Origin: Succinispira mobilis DSM 6222
GTDB lineage: Bacteria; Bacillota; Negativicutes; Acidaminococcales; Succinispiraceae
Reading direction: 5' to 3'
Assembly: GCF_000384135.1 (NCBI RefSeq)
Contig: NZ_KB913028.1
Span: 1,701,351 to 1,765,350, forward strand
Length of the DNA: 64,000 nt
A program made the translations under genes and the position numbers. Under the pieces are notes generated by a model. The model did not search any database. It was not told the origin of the DNA and saw nothing but the letters and a program-made list of their open reading frames with translations. This document shows, piece by piece, positions 1-8,217 of this stretch; the first letter of the stretch is position 1, and every line of letters begins with the position of its first letter.

Positions 1-179
1 TTACTTCTAACACCAAAATAATTGAACCCCTGGAAGGTGATATCCCTAGTCCTATAGATTTACCTAAAGGCTGTCCTTTCCAAAGTCGTTGTGCCATTGC
101 CCAAGAAATTTGCAGTAGCGAACCACCTGTTTTAAAGCAAATTAAAGTTGGGCATCAAGCTGCTTGCCATTTAATTTAA
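1..179 (+). CDS. Oligopeptide/dipeptide ABC transporter ATP-binding protein, C-terminal fragment
   Basis: The reading frame is open from the window edge (first full codon at base 3) to a TAA at 177-179. The visible tail carries the signature of OppD/OppF/DppD-type ATPases: an I-x-P-L-x-G-D-x-P-S-P stretch followed by a CPFQSRC segment and two further cysteines. This is the C-terminal cysteine-bearing extension of peptide/nickel transporter ATPases, which in some members holds an Fe-S cluster. The protein would energise peptide import at the inner face of the membrane. The Walker motifs lie outside the window, so substrate and OppD versus OppF identity cannot be decided. A strong hairpin terminator follows. 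Confidence 0.85.
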   Translation, partial: TSNTKIIEPLEGDIPSPIDLPKGCPFQSRCAIAQEICSSEPPVLKQIKVGHQAACHLI

Positions 180-253
180 CCTACTTCTTCAACTTTAAAA
201 TATTGTCTTTTAAAAAAACTATTTGCTTATTTTCAATTGCTCATAATGCTAAA

Positions 254-297
254 ATACAACAGGGTTATCATGTAATGATACCCTGTTGTATTTTTTT
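254..297. terminator. Bidirectional hairpin terminator
   Basis: An inverted repeat of about 17 bp (left arm 254-271, right arm 275-291, one bulged T) is flanked by A residues on the left and seven T residues on the right. It sits between the convergent peptide transporter gene and the chemoreceptor gene and could stop transcription from both sides. Confidence 0.85.
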
Positions 298-347
298 GCT
301 ACAAAGTGTCTAGCCTTGATTTTTTTCAACTTAAAAAATTAAACTTA

Positions 348-1391
348 TTACTTTTCATTAGCTAAATGATTCAGTTGCTCTGTTAAACTATGAATTTCTT
401 CAATGCTAGCGGTTACTTCTTGAATTGCCGCCGCTTGTTGTTCTACCGTCGAAGATGTTTCGTTACCCATAACTACAGTTTTAGTTACAGAATCCCGAAT
501 CACAGTGGTAAACTCTTTTATTTTACCTACTGTTTGCTTAGAATCTTCGGCTAATTTACGAATTTCTTGTGCAACAACACTAAACCCTAAACCAGCTTCT
601 CCGGCCCTAGCTGCTTCTATCGCTGCATTTAATCCTAATAATCGAGTTTGATCCGCAATCTCTTTAATCAAATCCATTACTTGATTAATTTGTGCTGTAA
701 CTACATCTACATTTTTTATTTCCGAATTCAATTTGTTTTGATTTTCGCTAACCGTTCCTGCAGAAGCTGCCATTTCTTCCATGGTTGAGGATATTTGCGC
801 AATTCCATCATTTAAGACATCAGATATTGACTGTAATTTGCGTTGCTGGTAAGCACTTTTAGACATATTATTAGCGACTATAAATAATACATTAGCCGCA
901 GCTTCAATCCCCTCTTTAGACAACTTACGAATATCTTGCACCGATTTTACATATTCCTCTTCATTTACACCTATTTCTTTAGCAATTCTACGATATTTCG
1001 CTTCGTCGGGTAATTCTGTTAGCACTTGCCCCCCTAAAATAGTACCAATTTGTCTTCCTTCTAATAAAATCGGAGCAGCAAAATCAATCAAACCCGCGTG
1101 ACATTCATATACTACAGGTCGACCTAAACGAGCAGCTTCTTCTCCACCTTTTTTATGTGAAGCCGCACAACGCTTATCTCCGCAATCCGTAGAATGAGTA
1201 TGATCGCAAAATCTTGTATAGCTACTTGGCTTAGTTACAGGATTGCCATCTGTATCAACAGTTACACTAGCAAGTCCAACCCCCTTAGCAAAATCATCTT
1301 GAAATCTTTGCAAAAACTCCAAATCAATTACATCTGTCAATTTAATGTTTTGCAAATCTTGAATATTTTTTGTTTTTGAATTTTGCATCAT
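348..1391 (-). CDS. Soluble methyl-accepting chemotaxis protein with PocR ligand-binding domain
   Basis: The N-terminal half (about residues 20-175) matches the PocR sensory domain, including cysteines in [14 protein letters not shown], the VYECHAGL segment and the ILGGQVL strand. In PocR-type proteins this domain senses small hydrocarbon or 1,2-propanediol-like ligands. The C-terminal half is a coiled-coil MCP signalling domain with the conserved hairpin tip [20 protein letters not shown]. There is no signal peptide or membrane segment, so this is a cytoplasmic receptor that would act on CheA/CheW. I place the start at the first of two ATGs (1391) because GAGGAG lies about 10 bases upstream. 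The frame stays open to 1430, which would add 13 residues without a good ribosome site. The product is 347 residues. The ligand is unknown. Confidence 0.9.
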   Translation of the reverse strand: MMQNSKTKNIQDLQNIKLTDVIDLEFLQRFQDDFAKGVGLASVTVDTDGNPVTKPSSYTRFCDHTHSTDCGDKRCAASHKKGGEEAARLGRPVVYECHAGLIDFAAPILLEGRQIGTILGGQVLTELPDEAKYRRIAKEIGVNEEEYVKSVQDIRKLSKEGIEAAANVLFIVANNMSKSAYQQRKLQSISDVLNDGIAQISSTMEEMAASAGTVSENQNKLNSEIKNVDVVTAQINQVMDLIKEIADQTRLLGLNAAIEAARAGEAGLGFSVVAQEIRKLAEDSKQTVGKIKEFTTVIRDSVTKTVVMGNETSSTVEQQAAAIQEVTASIEEIHSLTEQLNHLANEK

Positions 1392-1890
1392 ACTCTTTGC
1401 ACTCCTCTTATTTTTTATAGCTAAAAACACTTTTTTTGTGTTTTAGTTACTTTGAAAATAAATCTTTCTGTTTCGGATTTTGAAATGTAGGCGTTTTAAA
1501 AAACATAAGTCTTTTCAGTAAGTACCAACTAACTAATTTGTTGTCAATATTTTAATTAATTGTAGCATATTCCGAAAAATGAAACAATACTTCTAGTAAC
1601 AAGCCTTATATCAATCATAATAATTTATTTAACTATTTAAACCGATTTAGCCTATTTATAAAAATCATCTTCCCCTTATATTCCTTACTCTTTTACAAAA
1701 AACTCCATTTTCATTCTAAAAGCATTTTTTTCTTATGTTTCTCTATTTCTTGCCCCTGTGTTAATATAGTATCCTTTACAACAAACTTGACCTTTCCCAT
1801 ATTTGTACTTTATTTTCAACTATCGCTATTGTATAGCTTTAAGATTTTCGGAACCATGTGCACAATCCATGGTTTTCTATACACAAAAAA
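1392..1890. other. Intergenic region with no gene seen
   Basis: AT-rich sequence between the chemoreceptor and tRNA-Thr. It presumably holds the chemoreceptor promoter at its left edge. I see no ORF with a ribosome site, no RNA gene and no obvious repeat. Confidence 0.5.
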
Positions 1891-1922
1891 GAAAAAAGTC
1901 TGTATATCACTATACAGACTTT
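1891..1922 (-). terminator. Terminator of tRNA-Thr
   Basis: A perfect 12-bp inverted repeat (1895-1906 and 1911-1922) with a 4-base loop lies immediately 3' of the minus-strand tRNA-Thr gene. The run of A residues at 1892-1897 gives a U-tract on the minus strand. Confidence 0.85.
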
Positions 1923-1929
1923 ACTTACT

Positions 1930-2005
1930 TGGAGCTACTGACGGGAATTGAACCTGCGACCTGCTGATTACGAATCAGCTGCTCTACCAACTGAGCTACA
2001 GTAGC
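1930..2005 (-). tRNA. tRNA-Thr (anticodon CGT)
   Basis: The reverse complement folds as a canonical tRNA: 7-bp acceptor stem GCTACTG/CAGTAGC, a D-arm with AGTTGGTAGAGC, anticodon loop TTCGTAA with anticodon CGT, and a T-arm containing GGTTCAATTCC. The 3' CCA is encoded (1930-1932). It decodes ACG threonine codons and is followed by its own terminator. Confidence 0.95.
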
Positions 2006-2070
2006 AAAATAATTGCAGTATTATTATCCACCTAAATTAAATTTCAGTCAAGTGTTTTATAAAAATTCAT

Positions 2071-2625
2071 TTAATCTTTCATTATCGGAATAACCGCTGC
2101 ATAAATTATATCTTCGCGCTTGTAGGCCTCATCTTCAGCTAAAACAAAAGCTTGTCCACAAACTTTTCCATCACATTTCTCTACTAAGCGCTTCATAGCC
2201 GCTAAAGAGGCTCCAGAACTAACAACATCGTCTACAATTAGAACTTTTTTCTCTGCCAATAAGATTTTTTTCTCTAAATCGAACCAAAGTTTTTGTTGCT
2301 TTCCCGTAGTTATCGTTTGCACACTTTCCGATATTGCCTGTGGATTATACAACTTTTGCTCTTTCCGGAATATCACCACATCTTTGTCGAACCTCTCTGC
2401 TAATGCAAAAGCTAATGGTATTCCTTTACTTTCCGAAGAAGCAATAACATCAAAATCACCTGCTATTTTTTCCTTAATTTTTGCACTTAAAGCATTCACA
2501 GCTGAAACTAACATCTTCCTATCAGACATAGTATCAAATAAAGCTATTTTCACCCCTGGACTAACTTCGATTATTGGTAATATATATTTTGTTTGGTCTA
2601 AAATTATTTCATAACCTTTTTGCAT
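2071..2625 (-). CDS. Phosphoribosyltransferase, adenine phosphoribosyltransferase-like
   Basis: A 184-residue protein with a type I phosphoribosyltransferase fold. The PRPP-binding loop VLIVDDVVSSGAS is at residues 128-140, and an earlier acidic/serine loop (ASSESKGIPLA, residues 62-72) resembles the APT pyrophosphate loop. Length and motif placement match adenine phosphoribosyltransferases and the related uncharacterised adenine/guanine phosphoribosyltransferase group. It would convert a free purine base plus PRPP to the nucleotide. Base specificity is not certain. The ATG at 2625 follows TGGAGG at good spacing. It is a single gene read toward tRNA-Thr. Confidence 0.82.
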   Translation of the reverse strand: MQKGYEIILDQTKYILPIIEVSPGVKIALFDTMSDRKMLVSAVNALSAKIKEKIAGDFDVIASSESKGIPLAFALAERFDKDVVIFRKEQKLYNPQAISESVQTITTGKQQKLWFDLEKKILLAEKKVLIVDDVVSSGASLAAMKRLVEKCDGKVCGQAFVLAEDEAYKREDIIYAAVIPIMKD

Positions 2626-2674
2626 TGGTCCTCCACTTTATTACTTTTTTCACGAAAAAAATTATACCATATTT

Positions 2675-3193
2675 TTAATCATTCTTGTAGTTTACATGAT
2701 ATTTTTCTGCAAGTTCCGCTAATTTTTCACCGCTTAACCTATATACTGTCCATTCGTCCATTGCTTTAGCGCCCATTTGGTAATAAAATTCAAGCGAATT
2801 TTTATTCCAATCTAAACACCACCACTCCAGACGACCACAATTACGTTTAATGGCTAGCTCTGCTAAATAAGCTAACATTATTTTCCCTAAGCCTTTGCCA
2901 CGCACTTCAGGGCGAATATATAGATCTTCTAAATATATTCCTGCTTTACCCAAAAATGTAGAGAAATTGTGAAAAAATAAGGCAAAAGCTACTGGTTCAC
3001 CTAAGTATTCGCCAATTATTACTTCAGCTTGTTTTTTCACAAAAAGAGAATCATACAGTATTTCTTCCGTAGCCACAACCTCTGCTAGCAACTTTTCGTA
3101 GCCAGCCAGCTCTTTTATTAATTCTAAAATCAATTTATTATCCGCTGCCTGTGCAAAGCGTATCTTAAAATTTTTATTTATTTGTTCACACAT
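2675..3193 (-). CDS. GNAT-family N-acetyltransferase, diamine acetyltransferase-like
   Basis: A 172-residue protein spanning a whole GNAT domain. The acetyl-CoA pyrophosphate-binding motif is RPEVRGKGLGKIML around residues 94-107 (R-x-x-G-x-G/A form). The preceding LEDLYI strand and the following segment with LEWWCLDWN and a YYQMGA-type tyrosine are typical of spermidine/spermine acetyltransferase-like members. It would transfer acetyl from acetyl-CoA to an amine; the acceptor cannot be assigned. The gene lies about 50 bp upstream of the phosphoribosyltransferase on the same strand. A recognisable AAAGGA site precedes the ATG. Confidence 0.85.
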   Translation of the reverse strand: MCEQINKNFKIRFAQAADNKLILELIKELAGYEKLLAEVVATEEILYDSLFVKKQAEVIIGEYLGEPVAFALFFHNFSTFLGKAGIYLEDLYIRPEVRGKGLGKIMLAYLAELAIKRNCGRLEWWCLDWNKNSLEFYYQMGAKAMDEWTVYRLSGEKLAELAEKYHVNYKND

Positions 3194-3402
3194 ATTTTAA
3201 TCTATCCTTTATTTTCTAATAACTTTTAATAAATTTTCGCTAATTTATTGAATGCCCTAATAGTATATCATAATCATTGCTTGTTACTATGCCTATTTAC
3301 TCCCAGCTTACTACCACTATTGCACCCACTCTGCACCCATTGATACACGGCTTTTTGCACGCGGGTTGCACGCATGACCTGCGGTTTTTTCGAGCAACAA
3401 AA

Positions 3403-3434
3403 TAAAAAAAGCCTACACATTAGCTGTATAGGCT
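3403..3434 (-). terminator. Original tRNA-Gly terminator, displaced by the integrated element
   Basis: An inverted repeat (3410-3419 and 3425-3434) with seven A residues on its left forms a minus-strand terminator. It lies directly downstream of the duplicated tRNA-Gly 3' end at 3444-3488. It was therefore probably the native terminator of that tRNA before the element inserted. Confidence 0.7.
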
Positions 3435-3443
3435 GAATTTACT

Positions 3444-3488
3444 TGGAGCGGGTGGCGAGATTCGAACTCGTGACCCACGGCTTGGGAA
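3444..3488. repeat. Left attachment-site repeat (attL): copy of tRNA-Gly 3' end
   Basis: These 45 bp are identical to 16096-16140, the CCA end, T-arm and anticodon-side half of the intact tRNA-Gly(CCC). Beyond base 3488 the sequence diverges and no tRNA can form. This is the signature of site-specific integration into the 3' half of a tRNA gene, with the element keeping the gene intact at its integrase end. The two copies are 12,652 bp apart. Confidence 0.92.
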
Positions 3489-3516
3489 TGCGGGAATTGG
3501 ATTTGGTGTCTTTTGC

Positions 3517-3563
3517 TGTTAATGATGCGGAGCCTTAAAATACAAGGCTTCGCGCTATTAACA
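3517..3563. repeat. Imperfect hairpin just inside attL
   Basis: The two arms (about 3517-3534 and 3542-3563) contain TGTTAAT/ATTAACA and AGCCTT/AAGGCT blocks separated by a short AT loop. It may be part of the recombination site or a terminator; function is unproven. Confidence 0.5.
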
Positions 3564-3603
3564 TTTGGTGTTTGTTAGTTATATTTTGTAGTATTTGGTG
3601 AAA

Positions 3604-3625
3604 AATAAGCCACTAATAAGCCACT
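3604..3625. repeat. Tandem 11-bp repeats, candidate integrase arm-binding sites (left)
   Basis: Two head-to-tail copies of AATAAGCCACT lie at 3604-3614 and 3615-3625. The same pair, in the same orientation, recurs at 16025-16046 near the right end. Matching short direct repeats near both ends of a tyrosine-recombinase element are what is expected of arm sites bound by the N-terminal domain of Tn916-like integrases. Confidence 0.6.
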
Positions 3626-3688
3626 AAAAACGTATATGTATGCTGCTTTACTCTCAGACAAGATAGGGCAACTCACCCGCCGCCTTGT

Positions 3689-3895
3689 TTAGTCCGGATA
3701 GATCACTTCATCCCGGCTAATTCCATTTAACTTCTTGGCAAGGTAATGCGCCAAGCCGCAAAGGGCCTACTTCAAGATTGCCCAAGTTAGTAATTTGAGC
3801 GATAGGCTCATACTGACGGACAACCTTAGCCAAAATGACTTAAGCCAACTTGATCTTTGGCTTGCGCACTGAGTTCTCCGCTCCTTGTTTATTTC
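3689..3895 (-). pseudogene. Decayed coding remnant of unknown protein
   Basis: On the minus strand a protein-like stretch is split by one stop codon and at least one frameshift. It ends with GLAHYLAKKLNGISRDEVIYPD-like sequence and a TAA at 3689-3691. Upstream, in another frame, VRQYEPIAQITNLGNLEVG can be read. The hydrophobic/charged periodicity looks like real protein, but I do not recognise the family. Its neighbourhood (3.5-4.39 kb) has no intact gene. Confidence 0.3.
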
Positions 3896-4397
3896 GGGTT
3901 ATAACTAAAACGATTTAACCGTAGAACGCTAACCATACTTCATCAGTTAGTGTTGGTGAAAATACATCATGCCGCCCATAAGGCTTAAAGGTGTAACACC
4001 GTGCACGATGGTTGACGAGCCTGCGGAAAAGCTGGGGTTTTGGCAATTCCATACTGTAACATCTTGCACGCTGGTATACTACTTTTACTTAGTGGCGTGG
4101 TCAAGATGTGGTCATATTTCTTTTGAGAGAACACAAGTGAGATGAAATCTGCTCAGTCGATACTAATGCCTGAACAGTAATGACTATAGCTCTTAATCCG
4201 TCCGCTGGAATCGAACTTGTGCACCCGGCTCCGGCCGACTCGGCCCTACCCACCTATAGACCCTCGTAGTTGCTGCACTCGCGGCACTTTTTTTGCCCAA
4301 AAACTCCTGTTAACACGCTGTTCCAGTTAAGAAAATCATAACCAACTTTTTGCCAATTTCCAAGGCTTCCTATACATTAAAACTGTGTTAAATAGCC
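3896..4397. other. Non-coding, probably decayed sequence within the element
   Basis: About 500 bp with no ORF carrying a ribosome site. The local composition is more GC-rich than the chromosome. A fragment near 4208-4222 resembles a tRNA T-loop on the minus strand, but no complete cloverleaf forms. Confidence 0.4.
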
Positions 4398-4940
4398 TTA
4401 GATTACATCAGGATAGGCTACTACTTGTTTCCACTCTTGAAGAACGGTTGATGCTATTTCGTATGTGAGTTTTTCTCCATTCTTGAAGGTAAAAACTACT
4501 TCTGCCTTATCCGCTGATTTTATCAGATTTACCAGTCGCTTTACCTTTACGTCATTTTCATTGTCGTAAACTTCTACTCTCGCTTCGGTTAGATATTTAC
4601 CTTTGCTTTCGCCGTATAGCGGAAGCTTATTGAAGTTTCCTCGGGGAAGGACGTATGTTTTAGTTCCATCAAACTGGAGAGTAGCCTCTGTTATATAGTC
4701 TACAGATTCGTTTTCATTAATCGTCACGGTTTGATCAAAACCAAACCTATAACCTGTAATGCTTGGATAAAATAATTTCACCATGAATGCTTCAACTTTG
4801 ATATCTTGATTAGTTATTATGTTAGATGAATTAAATATCGTTTGTCTAGGATCATTAACCTCACTTATCTTAGCAAAGCAGACAGACATAGTGAGAAGCA
4901 TAAAACAACCTATCACGATTAGACATTTAGTTATTCTCAT
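4398..4940 (-). CDS. Exported protein of unknown function
   Basis: A 180-residue protein beginning with a typical signal peptide: MRITK, a hydrophobic core through CLIVIGCFMLLTMSV, and a likely cleavage after CFA near residue 23. The mature part is mostly beta-strand-like (FGFDQTVTINENESV, KAEVVFTFKNGEKLTYEIAS) with no catalytic motif I recognise. A site with AAAGAGG precedes the ATG. It lies in the accessory left part of the element, downstream on the same strand of a small membrane protein gene. It may be cargo or chromosomal DNA carried by an older element. Function is unknown. Confidence 0.75.
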   Translation of the reverse strand: MRITKCLIVIGCFMLLTMSVCFAKISEVNDPRQTIFNSSNIITNQDIKVEAFMVKLFYPSITGYRFGFDQTVTINENESVDYITEATLQFDGTKTYVLPRGNFNKLPLYGESKGKYLTEARVEVYDNENDVKVKRLVNLIKSADKAEVVFTFKNGEKLTYEIASTVLQEWKQVVAYPDVI

Positions 4941-4976
4941 TAATATGTACCTCTTTAATAAAATTTTTCATCGACC

Positions 4977-5402
4977 CTAACGCCAGCCAGGAAAATCCTT
5001 TAACTTTTTCCCCCAGTATTCTCTCTCATATAAGTATTGTTGGCGTTTAGACCACAAGTAAGGCAAAAGTATTAGTCCACCCATGAAAGGGTACACCTTT
5101 GCAGGTTTAAGATGGCTTACAATGTCCAAAAAGAAACTACCAACTCCTAACCCTACGATAAGCATTGCAATCATACATATATTAGCCTTACGATTCCACT
5201 TATCATAACCACCTTTACAGTGATTATAAACAGTATTTTCTTGAGCAACAATCTCCTGTTTTACCTCTCCCCAAACTCTGTCAGACATTTGGTTTCTGTA
5301 TTCTTCCTTAAATCTTGTTATAGCTTCCTGAAGTATCAGTTTAGCTTGGTCTAAATGTTTCTGCGTAACTCCTTCTTCCTCGTCACCCTCATAAAAAAGC
5401 AA
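4977..5402 (-). CDS. Small membrane protein of unknown function (possibly the second half of an interrupted gene)
   Basis: A 141-residue reading frame with a long charged N-terminal helix and two adjacent hydrophobic segments (ICMIAMLIVGLGVGSFFLDIV and the stretch around YPFMGGLILLPYLW), then a basic tail. It starts at TTG 5402, with AAAGGA seven bases upstream. It is in exactly the same frame as the 68-codon ORF 5406-5612, separated only by a TAG and one codon. Two readings are possible: a 211-residue gene broken by an amber mutation, or two translationally coupled genes. No family recognised. Confidence 0.5.
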   Translation of the reverse strand: MLFYEGDEEEGVTQKHLDQAKLILQEAITRFKEEYRNQMSDRVWGEVKQEIVAQENTVYNHCKGGYDKWNRKANICMIAMLIVGLGVGSFFLDIVSHLKPAKVYPFMGGLILLPYLWSKRQQYLYEREYWGKKLKDFPGWR

Positions 5403-5405
5403 GAA

Positions 5406-5612
5406 CTAGTCCTTTATTTCATTAATATATGCTTCTGCGGCATCGTAGTCTTCAAGGCTTAATAAGTGCTGTTTATATGTCTCGAAATCGTTTATTTGAG
5501 CAAACCAATACAGTTTATCCTTAAAGAATCGATTCTCTATGTGTGGATGAACTTCCTCTAAATCCATCGTCCTTAGGCTTTGCCATAGAAGTTTTCCTAC
5601 TGGTGTTACCAT
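5406..5612 (-). CDS. Small protein of unknown function (possibly first part of an interrupted gene)
   Basis: A 68-residue acidic protein (VTPVGKLLWQSLRTMDLEEV at the start, then an aromatic-rich helix region). The ATG follows TTTGGAGG at ideal spacing, so translation initiation here is convincing. It ends at TAG 5406-5408 in the same frame as the following membrane protein ORF. I suspect the two were once one protein with a soluble N-terminal part and a two-helix membrane anchor. No known domain is visible. Confidence 0.5.
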   Translation of the reverse strand: MVTPVGKLLWQSLRTMDLEEVHPHIENRFFKDKLYWFAQINDFETYKQHLLSLEDYDAAEAYINEIKD

Positions 5613-5742
5613 CTAAGTCCTCCAAATTTACTGTCAATCGTATCGTTCTGAATATTTTCTCCTCTTAGTCTATACCGAATATTACTATTAATAAGGGGGT
5701 AATTCCTGTTTTTTTAGATTGTAACCATTTACCAGTACATAG

Positions 5743-6240
5743 CTAAATTTTCACCGCATCCATAAAAACTCTTGTAGCAGCTGCAATTAGCTGTGTATAA
5801 ATCAACGTTTTTCCTAGATCAGCATGTCCTAACCAATTTTGCACAGTAGTTATCGGCACTCCTTGGGTCAAACAATTTACAGCAAAGTTATGTCGGAATG
5901 TATGTGGGTGATTACGTTCATCGTTCTCGAATGCGTTTTCACAAGCAGTGGCAACCCAGTCTTCCTACCAATTGGAAAAAGCTTGTCCATGCGGCCCAAC
6001 TGATTTTGGTTAATCCATATAGCAATCTCACCGATAAACTCTGTTTGGAGCGGAACAAAACGCACATGATTCTTTCTCTTTAATGTCTGAATATGAACCA
6101 CCTTATTCACTAAATCAAGATCGGCCACAGATACGTTTAGTGCTTCGCTAATCCGACAGCCTGTCCGCCATAGAAAATGGCATAGAAATAGGCGTTGTAG
6201 TGCTTTTCATGCAAACTGTCACAAAGGACCATCCTTACTT
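5743..6240 (-). pseudogene. Degenerate tyrosine recombinase (integrase) relic
   Basis: Minus-strand fragments in different frames reconstruct the catalytic half of a phage-type integrase. First comes an R-box (WRTGCRISEALNVSV), then KRKNHVRFVPL, then after a frameshift HPHTFRHNFAVNCLTQG (H-x-x-R) and NWLGHADLGKTLIYTQL (final H and Tyr), ending at TAG 5743-5745. At least two frameshifts separate the pieces and the N-terminus has dissolved, so it is inactive. It is unrelated in position to the intact integrase at 14.6 kb. It marks an older mobile element nested within or captured by the present one. Confidence 0.75.
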
Positions 6241-6570
6241 CATAACTGATGAAGTATTTGGGGAAATCCCCTGCGGCAGCTGTTGAAAGCGCCAATGCTT
6301 TTTTTTGATTGAAACACTTTTGTTATACTTGTTCTACATAACATCCGTAATAATCAAGCATTCTTACATAAAAAGAGTCGTCCCGAACACTTGAGGGCAC
6401 AAATTGGGAGGATGTATACGCCGCACAGACAGCTTTAAAGTCTGCTTAGGCGGTACTAACAATATAATCCTGATGCCAGAGCGCAACAAACCAATTAATG
6501 TGTTTTTGATCTTTATCAAGATTTGTATCAATACAATCACCTGTTTTTTCAAGTTCCTAGGCAGTTAACA

Positions 6571-8205
6571 TTATTCAACGGGAGGACCATTATAGATGAA
6601 GTCCAGGGACATCATAGCTTTTTTTGCTGCGGTATGTGCTGCACTAAGCTCTGGTGATCGAAGAACAGCAAGGACACCCGGAAGGTCCTCATCTTCCGTT
6701 GCAGCTTCACAAAGCATGCGCGACCAATATTTCATCGCGTTATCGCTAATGGAATCAGCACTCTCTTGAGTTAGTTTCAACAGTACTACTCCTACAGCTA
6801 TATCTCCTCGAGCTGCTAACTCAACCATCTCCCTAATATCATCTGGAAGTACTCTGATAGTATCAATGCTCCTTTTCAGAGCCTCTGCGAGATCCTCTCG
6901 TTTCTGAAGCGAGCCTTCATAGTGATTTAATATATTAGTGTAGGAGGAAGCTTTAGTTCCAGTCATGGGTTTCTGATCAAGAATAGCCTGTATCCCCATT
7001 AAAATATCTGGAATACGTCGTAGCAAATAACTCGTAGCATATTTCGATACACGTTTAAGTAACGATGATAATTGCCCTAAGTCTTCAGTTTTTCGAACTA
7101 AAAACCAGCACGGCCCTGGTGTTCCCATGACAGATAAACTTGAGGCTATGAAAGGCCAAGCCTCATGAGCAGTAATAGAACTTCGGTCACGTAAAATTGC
7201 CGTATTCTCTAATTTTAGAGTAAATAAATCATATACAACATCAGAGGGCGGTAAATCAATGAAGCCACTCGACAGCCTACCATTTGCAAGCGCTATATCA
7301 CCATTCCACTGATCAACCATTCGAGTAAATTCGCGTTTTAGCAAATGTGGAGCAATAGGCAAAGCATATTTGTCATCCGGCCGTACCATTACAGGTATTG
7401 GCGTATCATTCTCTGAGCTAGTGGAGGGAGTGACCTTAAACAATTCTGCAACACTGGATTTTTGCAATACATTTAACAAGAAACATATATCTTCTTCCCC
7501 TGGAGCAACAGTGATACGTTCAAAGGCATCAATCCAATCTGGCGTTTCGCTCGGAATATCTGGCAATACAAGATAAACCGAAGATAAGCTCCGGCTTTTC
7601 TCTATTGAGTTCGTCGGTTCCTCTGTAAATTTTCGTGCTAGCTCTTCAATAATAAGCGTTCTTTCCTTTACTACCTCCGGAACCATCGGCAGATACTGTA
7701 GATACGGCTTGATACGGGTTGACTCTGAAAGAGTGCTCAGAAAATTTATGACGTCCTTTGCTAAAGTTAAACAAACGTCCCTAGAGGGACCATATCCGGC
7801 ATGAAGACCTCCAGCCCTTGAAGCAATCAAAGTACGAAATTTCAGTGTCTGCGAATATAGATTATCCAAGTGTGCTTTTGATTCGGACACTCCTTGGGTT
7901 AGAAAGTTCGCCTTAGGTATCGGTTCTCGCAATAGACGCCTAAAATCATCTATAATTTGGCTACCCGTTTTAAACCGATTGTTAGTTGCAACTAGCAACC
8001 CCTTCATACCATATACTTGAACAATACAGGCACTCATTGCCAATTCGATAGAAGATCCAATTAGCCCAATAACCCCTGCGGTCTCTGTAGCAATATCTCT
8101 TGAAGAAAGTCGTCGCGGAACCCCTAACCCCAGTAATCCAAGCGAGAGGTTCTCAATACTGGCCTCTAGGAGTCTACACACATCTCGTTTTAAAAGAACA
8201 GGCAT
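6571..8205 (-). CDS. Large protein of unknown function with HEPN-like N-terminal motif, encoded directly behind hsdR remnant
   Basis: A 544-residue protein with no assigned family. The N-terminal 165 residues are predicted mostly helical. They contain FRTLIASRAGGLHAGYG (R130-x4-H135) followed by an amphipathic helix DVCLTLAKDVINFLSTL. This order resembles HEPN domains, whose R-x4-6-H motif is the RNase site of many defence and toxin proteins. The rest is helical with no recognised motif; GPCWFLVRK near residue 357 is the most distinctive strand. The ATG follows AAAGGAGAGG. The gene begins 12 bp after the end of the truncated hsdR, implying it was co-transcribed with a type I restriction system. 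The HEPN assignment is my inference from pattern only. Confidence 0.7.
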   Translation of the reverse strand: MPVLLKRDVCRLLEASIENLSLGLLGLGVPRRLSSRDIATETAGVIGLIGSSIELAMSACIVQVYGMKGLLVATNNRFKTGSQIIDDFRRLLREPIPKANFLTQGVSESKAHLDNLYSQTLKFRTLIASRAGGLHAGYGPSRDVCLTLAKDVINFLSTLSESTRIKPYLQYLPMVPEVVKERTLIIEELARKFTEEPTNSIEKSRSLSSVYLVLPDIPSETPDWIDAFERITVAPGEEDICFLLNVLQKSSVAELFKVTPSTSSENDTPIPVMVRPDDKYALPIAPHLLKREFTRMVDQWNGDIALANGRLSSGFIDLPPSDVVYDLFTLKLENTAILRDRSSITAHEAWPFIASSLSVMGTPGPCWFLVRKTEDLGQLSSLLKRVSKYATSYLLRRIPDILMGIQAILDQKPMTGTKASSYTNILNHYEGSLQKREDLAEALKRSIDTIRVLPDDIREMVELAARGDIAVGVVLLKLTQESADSISDNAMKYWSRMLCEAATEDEDLPGVLAVLRSPELSAAHTAAKKAMMSLDFIYNGPPVE

Positions 8206-8217
8206 ACAACCTCTCCT

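Noticed and set aside
3240-3400. Possible second integrase tail outside attL
   Set aside because: A GCACCC-repeat stretch gives a short basic peptide on the minus strand, but no recombinase motif, start or ribosome site supports a gene.
4200-4290. tRNA-like or selenocysteine-tRNA-like sequence
   Set aside because: A GGTTCGATTCC-like T-loop is visible on the minus strand, but no acceptor, D or anticodon stems can be formed around it.
6364-6552. 62-codon minus-strand ORF
   Set aside because: It lies in the decayed upstream part of the integrase relic, has no ribosome site, and adjacent frames read more protein-like fragments with stops.
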